A stretch of DNA of 64,000 nt from Berberis thunbergii (Eukaryota > Streptophyta > Magnoliopsida > Ranunculales > Berberidaceae), in contig QNQO01000557.1 in NCBI GenBank assembly GCA_003290165.1, positions 603,720 to 667,719 of the forward strand. The letters are read 5' to 3'. The position numbers and the translations under genes are program-made. How positions within the stretch are numbered: the stretch's first letter is position 1; every line of letters begins with the position of its first letter. Below the pieces are notes generated by a model. That model was not told the DNA's origin and did no database searches. It saw only the letters and a list, made by a program, of their open reading frames with translations. Shown in pieces: positions 10,483-22,020 of this stretch.

Positions 10483-12944
10483 AGTTTTTTTCGAAATTCG
10501 TTTCCGTTTACTTCTCCAAGGCTCAGATTTTGTGGCTTAATCAGTTTCATTCATCCTTTTCATAGGCACGTTATTTGAGGATGTACCCCCACTATTCCTC
10601 GAAATAACCCCCACTATGCCTCAAAAATAAATGCAATGCATCTTTACATAAATTAATTCTTTGAGAAACAAAAAATCTTCTCACAAAAAATCAAAATCCA
10701 CATAATTATTTTTAGCATGTATAATGTTAAAAATATGCGTGTGCTTTCCATTAAGGAACTTTTGAACTTTGGTTCCTCTAACTATTATCAAAAAATAGGT
10801 TTAGCACCCTTTTGAATGCATATTAAGTGACGGTTCTTTTTGCTAGTTGTAGCAGACCGTGCATTCAACTGTTAAGGACCCACACAATGAGAATATTGAA
10901 TAAAATACCCATTCTATTCACCTCGCTATTCTCATTTTCTTTTAAGTTCAAGAATCAACACAAAATATCATTAGAAAACGTACCTTAAATTCAGCTTCTG
11001 AATTTTTCAAACTTTGATGTAATCACCAAGCTAGATTTGTGCATCCTCTGGGAATTTAGTTGCAGACTTAGATAATAAAGTTCTGCAACAAAATCAAGCA
11101 ATAGCTTGAATTGTTCTAGATTGCCATCAACATCATCATCATGAGAACATATCCTTTCCATAAGAATTCATGTCCTCATGTGGAAGTCCGACCAACTTAT
11201 GGTCTGAGCAAAATCATTTATGCATTGACATTTAGAATAAAATTCACAGGTCAATCTATATACAAATGATTCCTTATATTCTCCTTATGTCAGCTTAACA
11301 TCAAACATCAACTGTAACATTAATCACAAAGTTTTCTTTCCATCAATAGTATTGAGAAATAGAAGCATTCTAATTTGCACAATAGATCAATTATTGTTCT
11401 CACCAAAATAGACTGAATCATCCAAAATGCATAACATAATTATCATAGAACTGCATACTCATTATCTAAAGAGTAACATGCATAGATGATATTATTCACT
11501 TCTCACGAAATGTTCAAATGGAATTTATTGATTCAGATTTCATGATATTCCAACTCAAAAAGCCTAAAAGAGTAGCACCTTTATGAAATTTAATTTTAAA
11601 GCATGGTGTTCTATTCATACACAATCTCCTCTAGTTAGTCCTCCATGGTTTTAGAGTTTAGACCACATTTTACATTGTCAACATGTGTATGTGTATGTCA
11701 ATCTCTAACTACGTTAATCATAATGCAAATTAATATGATTTCACAATATGGTTGTAAAGTCACCATAAAAATATCTTTAAAAATACACAACATGGAAAAC
11801 CACCATTATAGATAAAGATATCTGAAATTGTAAACGTAGTTGTAAAACTCTAAATCATGTGGATCTTTAAATATAACCCTCTTTCCAAACTTTTCAAATG
11901 TTGCCACGGGGTTGTATCCTTGCATAGAAAACTGCTCCCAACCCAATTTGACAACAAGAACTACCACCCAAGATAACAAAGGTACATAAAGCAAACAAAA
12001 CTAAACTCCAATGCTTGGAACAAAGTTTGTTTAGGCTAATGGGTTCCAAAAATAATTAAATTGACACACACATAAAAACTGTGTTTGTGTTTGAAACGGA
12101 AGGACTTTACCCTTCCATATTTTGCAGATTTTTTTTTATGAACAGATGTTCCCAGATTGCCAAATTGTCAATCTAAATAAACTCCAAAACGACTTATAGC
12201 TCACCATTGCCATCAATCAACTCTGGCCCATTGAACTCACAATATGATTTTAGTTTATTTACAGGACAATTTCGTATAAATAAACTAAGAGATTGAAGAA
12301 GTCTGACAAAGCAAAAAAAGGGACTACCATTCAACATTATTTATAATTAGAAGTCAATTTCATGGAAACAGATGACATTGATGTGCAATCAAACAATGCC
12401 TCCACAATAGTTTTTCAATAAAGATCACTCGAACTTTTATCATTTAATATATATTTTCATTGATAAAAGCTTATTCAAAACAATATTTTTGAGCCAAGCA
12501 ATTGCAGATGCTTATAGTTTCATGAATCAACATATATATGTATTCAATCTATGTCAGATTGATCTAGCATGTTCAACCCAATTTGAGACAAGAAACAAAG
12601 CAATCAATCTAATCTGCGTTTATTTTGGAGGATAAAATATCATTTTTGAATATATAAGAAAAACACTCTTGGGTAGAATATCTCATGCAATATATAAAAT
12701 CAGGACTAATTCGCATACATACAACCTAGTTAAAAAGGTTATCCTTACAAACCCAACATTATTGAATAATCACATACTTATAAGTAATGAAACCAAAATT
12801 TCCCTAGAAACACAGGGTATTATTTCAACCTAGTCAATTTCATTACTTGTTCCATCTTCATTATATTTTCCGTAATTTATATTATGGAATATAAAGGGAT
12901 CATTCTTTTAATCTTAGTCATAGCAGAAAGAAACGTCTTAAAAT
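10483..12944. other. Copia interior without recognisable coding sequence
   Basis: About 2.5 kb of AT-rich sequence where gag-pol should lie. No zinc knuckle, protease, integrase or RT motif could be read on either strand. The bases next to the 5' LTR (minus strand ATTTTAAGACG) do not look like the usual initiator-Met primer site, so the priming region also appears lost or replaced. Confidence 0.5.
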
Positions 12945-14179
12945 TGTTATCACTGATTATATGGAGCAGCAACTAAAATGTCACAATAAGACATTCCCAA
13001 GTATTTTGAAAAAACTCATATACTGACCATGTTTGCTAGTATAATGTATTAGATGTTTTACTCAAGCAAATTCCAATATGCAAACATAAAGCATAAATTC
13101 CACCCAAACATTAAGCATACGAACAATAACAAATGCAAATAAGCATACTAATGTAAGCAAACATTCTTTGAAAAACAAAGGAAATGTATGAAGTGAATTC
13201 ATCCTTAACATACCTGTTTGTTGTAACTTCTGTATAAGACTCAACTGCTGTAAACAATTCAAATAAATAGTTAGGAATGAATGTACCAATTTGTTCTTGG
13301 GTTGAGTCGCGGACTAGGATGCTCTCTTTAAGACGTTTCGCGGCTCTGCCCAAGATTGTGCAAGCAGTATACTAGCCCCGTCGTCCCCAGGATAAAACAG
13401 CTCAGAATCTTCTCTGTCTCGTTCAATCAATTGCACATTTGATGAACGGAATACTATCACTCTTAAACACTTGTTTTTGCTCAGAATCATCAATACATTG
13501 TAAATAAATAAACAACACAAAATTTTCTTCTTTGATAGAAATGCTAAACAAAAACAAAACTAATCACAAAAAACGAAATCTCTCTTATTGCAAAAAGGAA
13601 GAGCTCTTGTTTTGTTTTTCTTTTTTTCTTCTTTTTCTTTCTTCATTTTTTCTAAACTCTAAGATGTGCTATATTTATAGGGGAAATAAAGTTCATCCAA
13701 AACACAAAAATCAGCTAAATTCATTTGCATAACAAAACGTGGAATTAAATTGCATTTAAGAAGAAAACGTTAGGTATGCATTTAAAAAACGTGGAGCAAT
13801 AAATCCGGAAAGGAAGTCGTCTAGATACATAGACATAATCCTGTCTAGATTCATTCCTTCTTCATAAATTCAAAATTTATTTGTAGCAAAAAGAATGGGT
13901 TGCTCTCTTAATGACCCGACCTGACCCGACTCGGACGGACGGCGGTGGCGGCGGGCGTGAGAGCCTATCTCTCCCCTCCTCATAAAAGAGTGGTAACCCC
14001 AAGGGGTCCAAGCCCAAGTCCTAACTATCTCCTTATAAACTCTACCACAAAGAGTTGTATAATAGATATGGGACTAAATTTTAGAGAGTGATCCATAGAT
14101 CAAAATAGGAGAGAGGTCCAGGGTTCAAAACCTGTTAAACACCCATTTTCTTTTATTTTAAAAAGCCATATTTCCAACA
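12945..14179 (-). repeat. Copia LTR (5' LTR in element orientation)
   Basis: 1235 bp, about 97% identical to 8088-9321 by hand alignment. It is followed by the target duplication CCCAT at 14180-14184. Confidence 0.93.
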
Positions 14180-14336
14180 CCCATTGTTAGAAGCTGCAAC
14201 AAACAAGTTTCGAAATACTAATATCAGTCGATAAGGTGGGTTTGGGTGTGTTTACCGGGCTCGTTTCGACAACAACTTCCTTGTTGTTGTTAAAAGACTT
14301 GAAATTGGAGGTCAAGATGCAGAACGCAAATTTGAG

Positions 14337-17159
14337 GTAATGTTACTCCAGAAAATTGAAGTAATGTTATTTCCTTATTTTTTATGTTTTATTTTTTTTC
14401 CTATGAAAATGCTTGATTAGTTAGTTCATAAATGTAGGTTTGATTAGGGAACCTAAATATGGCCATACATGCTGCCATAAAGCTTAATTAGTACATCTTA
14501 TTATGTGTTACATCTGAGGTGAATATATTTTATGTTTAGGTTTTTCATAGGGATGGTATTAAAGATGCCCCAAGAGAAACTTATACAAAAAGTGCCCTCA
14601 AAGTAAAATAGCTAAATAGCTGACCGTTTTACATAACAGGGATTATACTCTGTTTTATATAATTGAATCACATGCATACTCTAACAATAAGAAAACCATT
14701 CCAATGCATTTGAATACTTTCCTTCCTAGCAAAAAATCATCAAAGCATACCCAAATCAAAAAATATGAATTCATCTCCGAGCAAGCTTCGTCTTACCTCC
14801 TCTTATGCATGTAGTATGCGATTTATCCAGTCTTACCAATGCCAATACTCTGCCAGGCAAGCCACCGGCATCAAATATCATTGTACTTGCCACCTTTGTT
14901 ATTTATGAATCAAATATCATTGCTTTTATTGATCTATGAAGTTCAAGAGATGCAATATCTCTTGTTTTTTTTTGGAAAGGGAGATGCAATATCTTTTACT
15001 ACTGGCTTATTATTAACGTTGTTCAGTAACCATTTTTTTCTTCTGATGAGCTTACTATAACAGTACATAATGGAGAAGTAATCACTATAAGTTTCACTCT
15101 ATGTTCTCTACTCTAGGTAAGTTCCCAGACTAATATATTTTGATAAACACCAACAGATGAGTGAAAATATCCTTTTTAAGCTGGCAATTTATATGCAATG
15201 TGGTTGAAATCGAACCATAGTATCATACTGCATTCCAATTGAGATTTTCTCATAGTTGGTGTTGGTTTTAAAGTTTCTCTCATTTGGGTTATAACAATAG
15301 TATCTTGTTGTTCAAACTTTGTTTATTAATCTCAGGAAATTTAAAGATCTATGTCTATAGATTATTTACTAACACTATATACTTGAAGTTTAGTCATTGC
15401 TACCACCTTCGTTAATATTCTTCAAGTATCTTATTGTACTATTCTATGCCTATGTTTTCTCTTCATTCTTTACTATATGTCCAGAACAACTTATTTGAAA
15501 GTGGTAGGTAATTCTACATATTTCTTTTATTCTAAGTGAGACTTCATTTTTCTATATTACCGGGCAACCATATTAGCTTTCGTGTTTTACATTTTGTCAA
15601 GGGTGTTAAAGTGAAACGAAATTACTATTGTTATTTTTTGAAAACTTTGTTGATGTCCTCATCCTGTTTATTCATACTAATCAACAACTTGAATAGCTCA
15701 TTGATGGTGCTTCTGCTTTCCTAGGTCTTCTGGAAGATTAACATTGGGAAACATTTCTGGGGCACTTAGAAGATGCTAAAGAAGCTTTAGCAATAGCTCC
15801 TCAGGATCCTCACGTAAAGACAATTTCTTTGTTGTAATACTTATAAGAACGATTAAGATTAAGCATTTGATGTGGTGGTTCAAATGGTTTTGCGTGAGCT
15901 GTGTGTTCTAACATACTCTGAAGAGTAATTAGTGTGCATGACATAGGCACTACAAATTTTCAGGATTAATGCAGTTGGAAATTACCCAAAAGGTCACATA
16001 TTGTTGTAGTTTTCTAGATATTTGACCCCTTTTCCTTATTCATGCTTGGCTTTTTCCATCAAGAGATGTATGTGTCCATGAGTGTGTAGGTTTGGCTTGT
16101 TATGTGTACATGAGATGTATTATCAGGAGATGTATGTGTGCATGAGATGCTTGGCTTGTTATGTTACAGGATTTTTATAGCTCAAGTTCAAATCCATATG
16201 TGTTTTTATCTTTGTCAATTGGGGTTGAAGGTGATGTTTTGGACCTGATATTGTTTTGCCATTGTCCATACAATATAGTTTAACTAGTAAAGGTTTCACG
16301 ACATCATTACTACCCTAGCATGTATGTTGTTCCTTTGTCTTTAATGTGTTTACCCGAATCTTAAATCACAAATTGTGCTTCCATACATATGGATGACATA
16401 GCATATATCCATTGGACTTTACTCGGGGTTTATCAAATTTTGAACAAGTTTGGTTCATTCAAGTATAAACTGTCTAGCTTACATTATTATTAAGAGCAAT
16501 TAAAGGCTCCTTGAGTTGCTTCTACTAAAAAAATGGCTTACATTTTCTGCTAAAAAGGAATGACTTACATTTTTTTCTAAATGAATAGCTTAAAGGGTCC
16601 TTGAGCTGCCGCTGCTAAAGGAATAGGTTACATTTTCTATGTATTCACTTATCAGTTAGGTGTATGAATGGTTGCTTCTGAAACTCCATGATGGCATGAA
16701 TCGCTTCTTAGTTGTCATATGTATACATATACTTTGTTTTCTATTTTGAGTTGGTGTTATCCCACTTAGTATATAACACTTATATATATATATATATATT
16801 TTTTTTATATTTTTTATATTTTATTTACTTCTGTGTATCAGAGTCTCACAATCTCTGGATATATCTTTATGTTTATTTGGCAGGATGAAGAAGATGAAGA
16901 AGGATGATCAAGAATGATGAAAAAGAAGAAAATGACTGGAAAAAATGAGTTTATGTACTTTGAAGAAATGACTTCATGCTATAAATGTTTTGTAATAAGT
17001 AATGAGATTTATTTAGTTTACCATGTATTGAACTAGTATGATTATGCTATAAATGAAGATTTTCTTACATTATTGGATTCTATTTAATGTTGCACTTTCA
17101 ATAGTAGGTACAATATTGCAAATGATATCAGCTAAAAACAAATGGATAAAAAAAATGTC
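14337..17159. other. No gene recognised; possible exon scraps
   Basis: AT-rich intron-like sequence. One weak exon-like segment near 15764-15823 reads GHLEDAKEALAIAPQDPHVK, resembling a TPR-type helix, but it is too short to assign. A TA microsatellite lies at about 16781-16800. An acidic stretch DEEDEEG follows an AG acceptor at about 16883. These could be further exon fragments carried in the CACTA element ending at 17553. Confidence 0.25.
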
Positions 17160-17553
17160 ATACACTTTTAATAGCACTTTTAAAGTGTCGGGGTTACTAA
17201 TTTTACAACACATTAAAAACGCTTTATAAAACTATGTAACAACATTTAATAAACGCTATAAAACATGCTACAACAACATTCTAAAAGCATTGTATAAACC
17301 TATATAACAACATTTAATAAACGCTATGAAAAATGCGACAACAACATTTAACATTATACATGTTATAAGCGCTATTGAAAGTGTTACAACGTCTAAAAAC
17401 ACTATTAAAAGTGTTCTTCTAATAGCGCTCCAAAAACACTATTATAGAGGCCAGACTTTTAATAACGTGGTTTGTCACAGCATGTCATTTAACGCTATCA
17501 TATCCAATTATAACATTTTTGGCATGCTATAAATGAGGATTTTTGTTGTAGTG
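17160..17553 (+). mobile_element. Right end of a second CACTA-family element
   Basis: Ends in GATTTTTGTTGTAGTG at 17538-17553, the complement of CACTACAACAAAAATC, a classic plant CACTA terminus. Inside it are subterminal repeats of a different kind from the other elements: AACGCTATAAAA, AACAACATT and AAAAGTGTT units on both strands. The bases outside are ACA. I could not find the left end, so the element's length and cargo are uncertain. The receptor-kinase exon may be part of it. Confidence 0.65.
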
Positions 17554-19094
17554 ACAATTGTATATTTAGCGGTGTAAAAAAGCGCAACACACAATACCTC
17601 AAAACAGAGTCTCTGAGATCGAAAGAGTAAAAAAGTTGTACTCCACAGGCAAGAGATCTATATAGAAAGTTGAGCTCCCGCCTTTCCCGCTTTTAAGTTG
17701 TCGCACGCCTAATTAATGCAATTCACCGCTCAAGGAAATCTCTCAGACTCAATCATCATGACTGTACAGCTGCTTCATGTAATGACTTAGTGGACCGATA
17801 AGACGACCCACTAACTCGAGGGAAGTAGTTGATGATACATAACACCATCCTCTGATCAGCACGATACAATGATAATCTCTTCAACAAAATGAGGCAGGCC
17901 TGATTGCATGTTCAATCTAGCGAAGCCAAAGCAGCAAGAAGCCCATCATTGGCAAAATCCAGACAGTTGGGTCCGAGTTGCAATGAGGCACCACTAAGCC
18001 CACATGTCACGTGGTCAAGCCGAATACTCGTAAGACCTATACGGCAAGTATCTGAGAGATCTACCCAAGACAGGCAGACCAGCAACACATTGGATCCTAC
18101 TAGAAAACATATATTGAAGTATAAGTCGGACAATGAAACTTATTTGCATGGAAAACACCCAGAAAGGAAAACCTCTCCTCCAGATACAGGAGCACGAGTC
18201 GTGTAGAAAAAGTATCCCACATGGATAGCTCTCAATCAAGAAATGATCTCCACAACAAGATCATTTTCCCTAATCTATGCCACCAAAGGCCTAGCCGAAC
18301 GAGGACTCCTTCAATATAAAAATGGAGATGAGGCCGATGAACTAGAGGTATGCAATATAACACACTTTACAGTTTTCAGTAGCCAAAGACAATAATTAAA
18401 AGGATTTTTATCATTTGGTAGTACAGAAATATTGCAGGAACTTTTCACGCTTAATCATTTTCAACAACTTTTTTTCTCCTTCCTTTTTCTCCTCATTGTT
18501 TATGACCTGCCTGCAGAGCCTTCCACCTCCGAAAACAAAAACGTGCTATCACAGACTGTTAGGATCAGCCCCAACAACAAACATTTTGAACTCCCAAAAC
18601 AGAGTATAACTACAACAAAAACAGGGAGTAACGAACCTGATTTTGCAATGTCCTCCTGCCTGTACAAAATTCCAGCACCTACACAAAGTTTTATATGCAC
18701 TTGCACCGTACAGCCATGCAGCACCTGCACCATACAGCACCTGCACTTGCACCATACAGCCATTTCAGCACCGAGCAAGAACATTCCTCTGCCATTGCAG
18801 CAATAAATCAGCTGCCAAACAACATAAACCTGGCCAAAAAGGCTGCTCTAAAAGTGTGGTTTTCCACCGTCCTAGTCTTCCAAATATGTTCTAGATACCA
18901 CGCAACTCAACATCTTGATAGCTTTAGGATCTCCTAATATAACCCATGTGCCTCTTTTCTAGCATAAAAAGAGACTTAGGCTTATTTGGAAATGAAACCC
19001 AATCATAATTCCTTGTTCTCTTCCCTTCTTATGCAAGGCTTGCCAAGGAATTCACCAGCGCATTAGCTTCTCGAAAAATGTGCATACAATGACA
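17554..19094. other. Unassigned, LTR-like stretch
   Basis: No protein domain is seen. 18080-18440 has an LTR-like look with a TATA motif (TATAAAAAT at 18315-18323). 18690-18775 is a small tandem repeat of CACCTGCACCATACAGC-type units. These may be the remains of an LTR element, but no paired repeat was found. Confidence 0.25.
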
Positions 19095-19445
19095 CTAAAA
19101 TATTAATCTCCCAAATCTCTTCCCACCAATTATTAAGTAACAATGGAATCTTGATTTATCTAAAGAACCGTTTTTTACCAACATCGAATCTGTTTGTATC
19201 ATGCAATTTCGGAAGCCACTCCGTTTATACATATTCAAGCCCTCCAACAAAGCTCTTGTTTCCGCCACATTGTTTGACCCATGCCTAAAATAAATCTGTC
19301 TTGCAGTAACAAACTCTCCCAAGTCATTCCTACTAACAACACCCCCTGACGCCTCATTCTCCTCCGTTATTTCATTTTCCACCGATTAGCCATCTACATT
19401 TATCACATACCAACCCCGAGGAGGAGGTATCCAATAGACCACCTG
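19095..19445 (-). pseudogene. Non-LTR retrotransposon RNase H domain fragment
   Basis: The minus strand reads WIPPPRGWYVINVDG, then after a stop ENEITEENEASGGVVSRN, ARQIYFRHGSNNVAETRALL and EGLNMYKRSGFRNCMIQTDS. This is the RVT_3-type RNase H found at the C-terminus of plant LINE polyproteins: NVDG supplies the first Asp, AE(TR)ALL the Glu and QTDS the next Asp. It is truncated and interrupted. Confidence 0.75.
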
Positions 19446-19601
19446 AAGTGTTTGTCTTCTCACCCCCTTTGCTTTGCATACCCAACCTACGTAATAACAC
19501 ATCGTTCCCATCCACCTTTTTCAGGATAAACAGCTTGGCAGCGCATATCAACAAATGGTATGTTTTCACAATCACATAATTAACCGACACATTTATTTCT
19601 A

Positions 19602-20136
19602 GTAATGGTTATAAATCTCAAATAGACTACAAGACCTATGTTTCTCTTAACTCGAAAAAGATGTCATCTTCAATGATCAACCAAAAGAAGAATAACATGA
19701 CTTCACAACAAGTAAATGTCCATTAAAATTTAAGTCATCATATGACTCGAAGTTGTGTAAAAACTCTCTGAATAAAATGAAAGGTCTGATAGCTCACAAG
19801 GTTAACGTCTCCACTATTATTCCTCTGGATTCTCAGGAATTTACTTACTTCTCTATTCCAAACTACATCTGTGGTCATTGTGCAAAAATTTATTTGTTCC
19901 TAAATGCTCAATAACAATGTTTACTCTAGTAATAAACTCCCAACATCCCTTTGTTTAAATGTAATGAATCAAGTAATCCAATCTCATCATAGCTAGGATA
20001 CCCCGCCTTTTTTTATTAATTTTTTAGAAAATGGTTTTCAAAAGCGGTACGAATTTTTATAAATCTCCCCACCCCCAAACAAATAGAACACTGTCTGCAG
20101 TGTTAAACAAATAAAATGAAAAGTGAGAAATAAAAA
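19602..20136. repeat. Dispersed 0.5-kb direct repeat, copy B
   Basis: Partner of 4356-4885, sharing the block GACCTATGTTTCTCTTAACT and the segment ending in AAAATGAAAAGTGAGAAA. Noncoding. Confidence 0.75.
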
Positions 20137-20430
20137 TTAGAACTTATTACCTCAGGTGATTTGTTGAACATTTGTACCGTCTTTGCAATGAAAACGAGTT
20201 GGTGGGGTGAAAATACATCACCCCCTAAACAGACATTGGAGATATTATTAATTTTTTATTTTTTATTTTTATATTTTTATGAATGATTGAATGAATAAAT
20301 GGATTGGACTGCCTCCCAATAGCGCTAAGTTTAAAGTTGTTGGCCGAGCGTAATGGGGGTGGTGGATACCACCCCCAAATAGGCTTAGTGGAAAAGGATT
20401 TTATGGGCATGACTAATCCTCATAGTTAGG
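20137..20430. mobile_element. Probable Gypsy spacer remnant
   Basis: Contains GACTGCCTCCCAATAGCGCT followed by TTAAAGTTGTTGGCCGAGCG. This resembles the GTTGCCTCCCAA-AGCGCTT spacer motif of plant Tat/Athila Gypsy elements. It adjoins the repeat copy at 19602-20136, so both probably derive from the same element. Confidence 0.4.
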
Positions 20431-21749
20431 ATCAATCAACTGAATGGTTTCCATTTACCTTGTAGGAAGTTCATGGTAAAGCTTTAGTCGTTGTCCATTT
20501 ACTTGAAAGAGACTACCATTTGTAGGGTTTTATAAGAAGATATAGACAAACAACAATTACTTCTTAACCACACAAATGTCAAATCTAAGCAAACAATGTT
20601 TTAACGAGGTTTTATCTTGTTAATCTATGAGGGACAAAATTGATTGAAACCAGCGGGCGTAACGTTGTTATCTATTATTGCCTGATTAGATAGGGTGCTA
20701 ACGGATGATCCTAAAAGCTTATATCTAATAGAACAAAGTCCAAAATCAAGAGGTCAGAGTTACGCTAACAAGAAGCCCAATTATTGCACAAGTGACAGGA
20801 GATCACGTGATATAATTAAGAATTGTACCTGTGCTACAGCTCTATAAACTGATTGATATGAGAACAATGCATGTCAAATACGTACTTAGGGTGTGTGTTC
20901 CTAGAAAAAATTGTTAGTTACACCACGTCCTTCTGCGGTCAGCAGCTTACTAGTAACTCGCCGTACCGAGTGAGTTACCCATGTGGCAGTGGCCTCCCAG
21001 AGTTCATTGAATGATTAAACCCAACGTCATTTTTAACTTTAGTCAACACAAATATCAGTAGAATAACCTTGGTCTTAGTTGTCCTATGAACACCGTTCTA
21101 GTTGGCTCTTTAATCTTAGTTGATTTTAGTATGTGACTTGGTTTCACACAGCTAGAATGATGAGATGGGTGATGAAATCCCACCTGTTTCAAATACAGGG
21201 CTAGGTCTACCATATCTATTTATGGTAGTTTTATTAACGTAAGCAACCACGCAGTTCATTAAAATACAAAAACATAAACAAACACCAAACAATGTCCAAT
21301 CAATTTTCACTCATAACCCAAGCCACCAAAACAATGTGTCTGAAAGAGATACTTACTAACTTGTGAGCTCGAACACAATGTCTCCACCGTGGGAGTAGAG
21401 AACAGTTTTATTTGAGAGTTACTCCTCCTAGGTTCAAGCAATTGCTTTCTCCCCCACAACACCACTGGTTGTCCACTACAAAATAAGGTTAGCCCTTTTT
21501 CAAAAATCAATTTTTCTTTTAAATTTGTGACTTTGATTTCTACCTAAATAAATAAACACACAATCAAGCAATTACAGATGCAAAGATGTTTAATTGTCTT
21601 TGTTAAAAAGTCAAAATTTTTGTTTGTTTGTTTTTTTTTTAAGTGAATTAATTTTAACCTAAAATTAACAATCAACCTAATGCTAAAAATAACGCCTAAC
21701 TATTAAAAATCAACCTAAATCTACCATTCGAGGCATATTAAACTCACTC
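20431..21749. other. No gene recognised
   Basis: AT-rich sequence. A CACTACAAAATAAGG motif at about 21474 resembles a CACTA terminus, but no subterminal repeats accompany it. Confidence 0.35.
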
Positions 21750-22020
21750 TCTAAGTCGTCATCATCCGATATTGGCAAACTAGTCGTTATAGCGGATCAA
21801 AAGCTATTGTCATTGGTCGAAACCGACTAAGCTTTGGTTAGGTTCAGCGACCATTATCTGCAGTTGGACAATGGTCCCTGGCAAGCCATCGTGGTCAGAC
21901 GTTAGAGCACTGATTAAGCTACCACTTTCTAAGTTATCGTCATCCGCTTTTGGTGAATTATGGTTATAGCAGATCAGAAGTCATCGCCATTAGTCAAAAC
22001 TGACTAAACTTTGTTCGGGT
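21750..22020. repeat. Pair of about 95-bp direct repeats
   Basis: The segment CTCTAAGTCGTCATCATCCG through ACCGACTAAGCTTTG (21751-21836) recurs as TTCTAAGTTATCGTCATCCG through ACTGACTAAACTTTG (21926-22012). The copies are about 80% alike and separated by about 90 bp. Noncoding. Confidence 0.6.

Larger units (their letters stand above)
8088..14179 (-). mobile_element. Ty1/Copia LTR retrotransposon, internally deleted
   Basis: Two direct repeats of 1234-1235 bp, each with TG...CA ends, flank a 3.6-kb interior. Target duplications CCCAT lie on both sides. Read on the minus strand, each LTR begins TGTTGGAAATATGG, a typical Copia start. The polypurine tract AAGTGGGGGAT abuts the LTR at 8088-9321, which is therefore the 3' LTR. 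The only pol sequence found is the RNase H end. gag, protease, integrase and most of the reverse transcriptase are missing or unrecognisable, so the element is nonautonomous. By eye the LTRs differ at about 37 sites (around 3%, mostly transitions), which suggests a fairly recent insertion. Confidence 0.92.
8015..14336 (+). pseudogene. Receptor-like protein kinase exon interrupted by a Copia element
   Basis: Removing the Copia element and one target duplication joins 8015-8087 with 14185-14336 into a 75-codon exon. It has an AG acceptor at 8013-8014 and a GT donor after 14336. The translation contains GSVAMIDYPLLEAATNKF, then [33 protein letters not shown]. This matches the start of the kinase domain of the plant At1g80640-like receptor kinases: the LEAATNNF motif, the Gly-rich loop, and the VK lysine of the ATP site. 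Immediately before GGFG the expected Gly-Glu reads CGA TAA (Arg-stop), so the exon was or has become nonfunctional apart from the insertion. I found no further kinase exons nearby, so it may be another exon fragment carried by the CACTA element that ends at 17553. Confidence 0.7.

Noticed and set aside
18432..18894. Overlapping plus and minus open frames of 80-124 codons
   Set aside because: They are driven by a CACCTGCACCATACAGC tandem repeat; there is no domain and no splice context.
21474..21490. CACTACAAAATAAGG, similar to a CACTA terminus
   Set aside because: No subterminal repeats or partner end nearby; probably chance.
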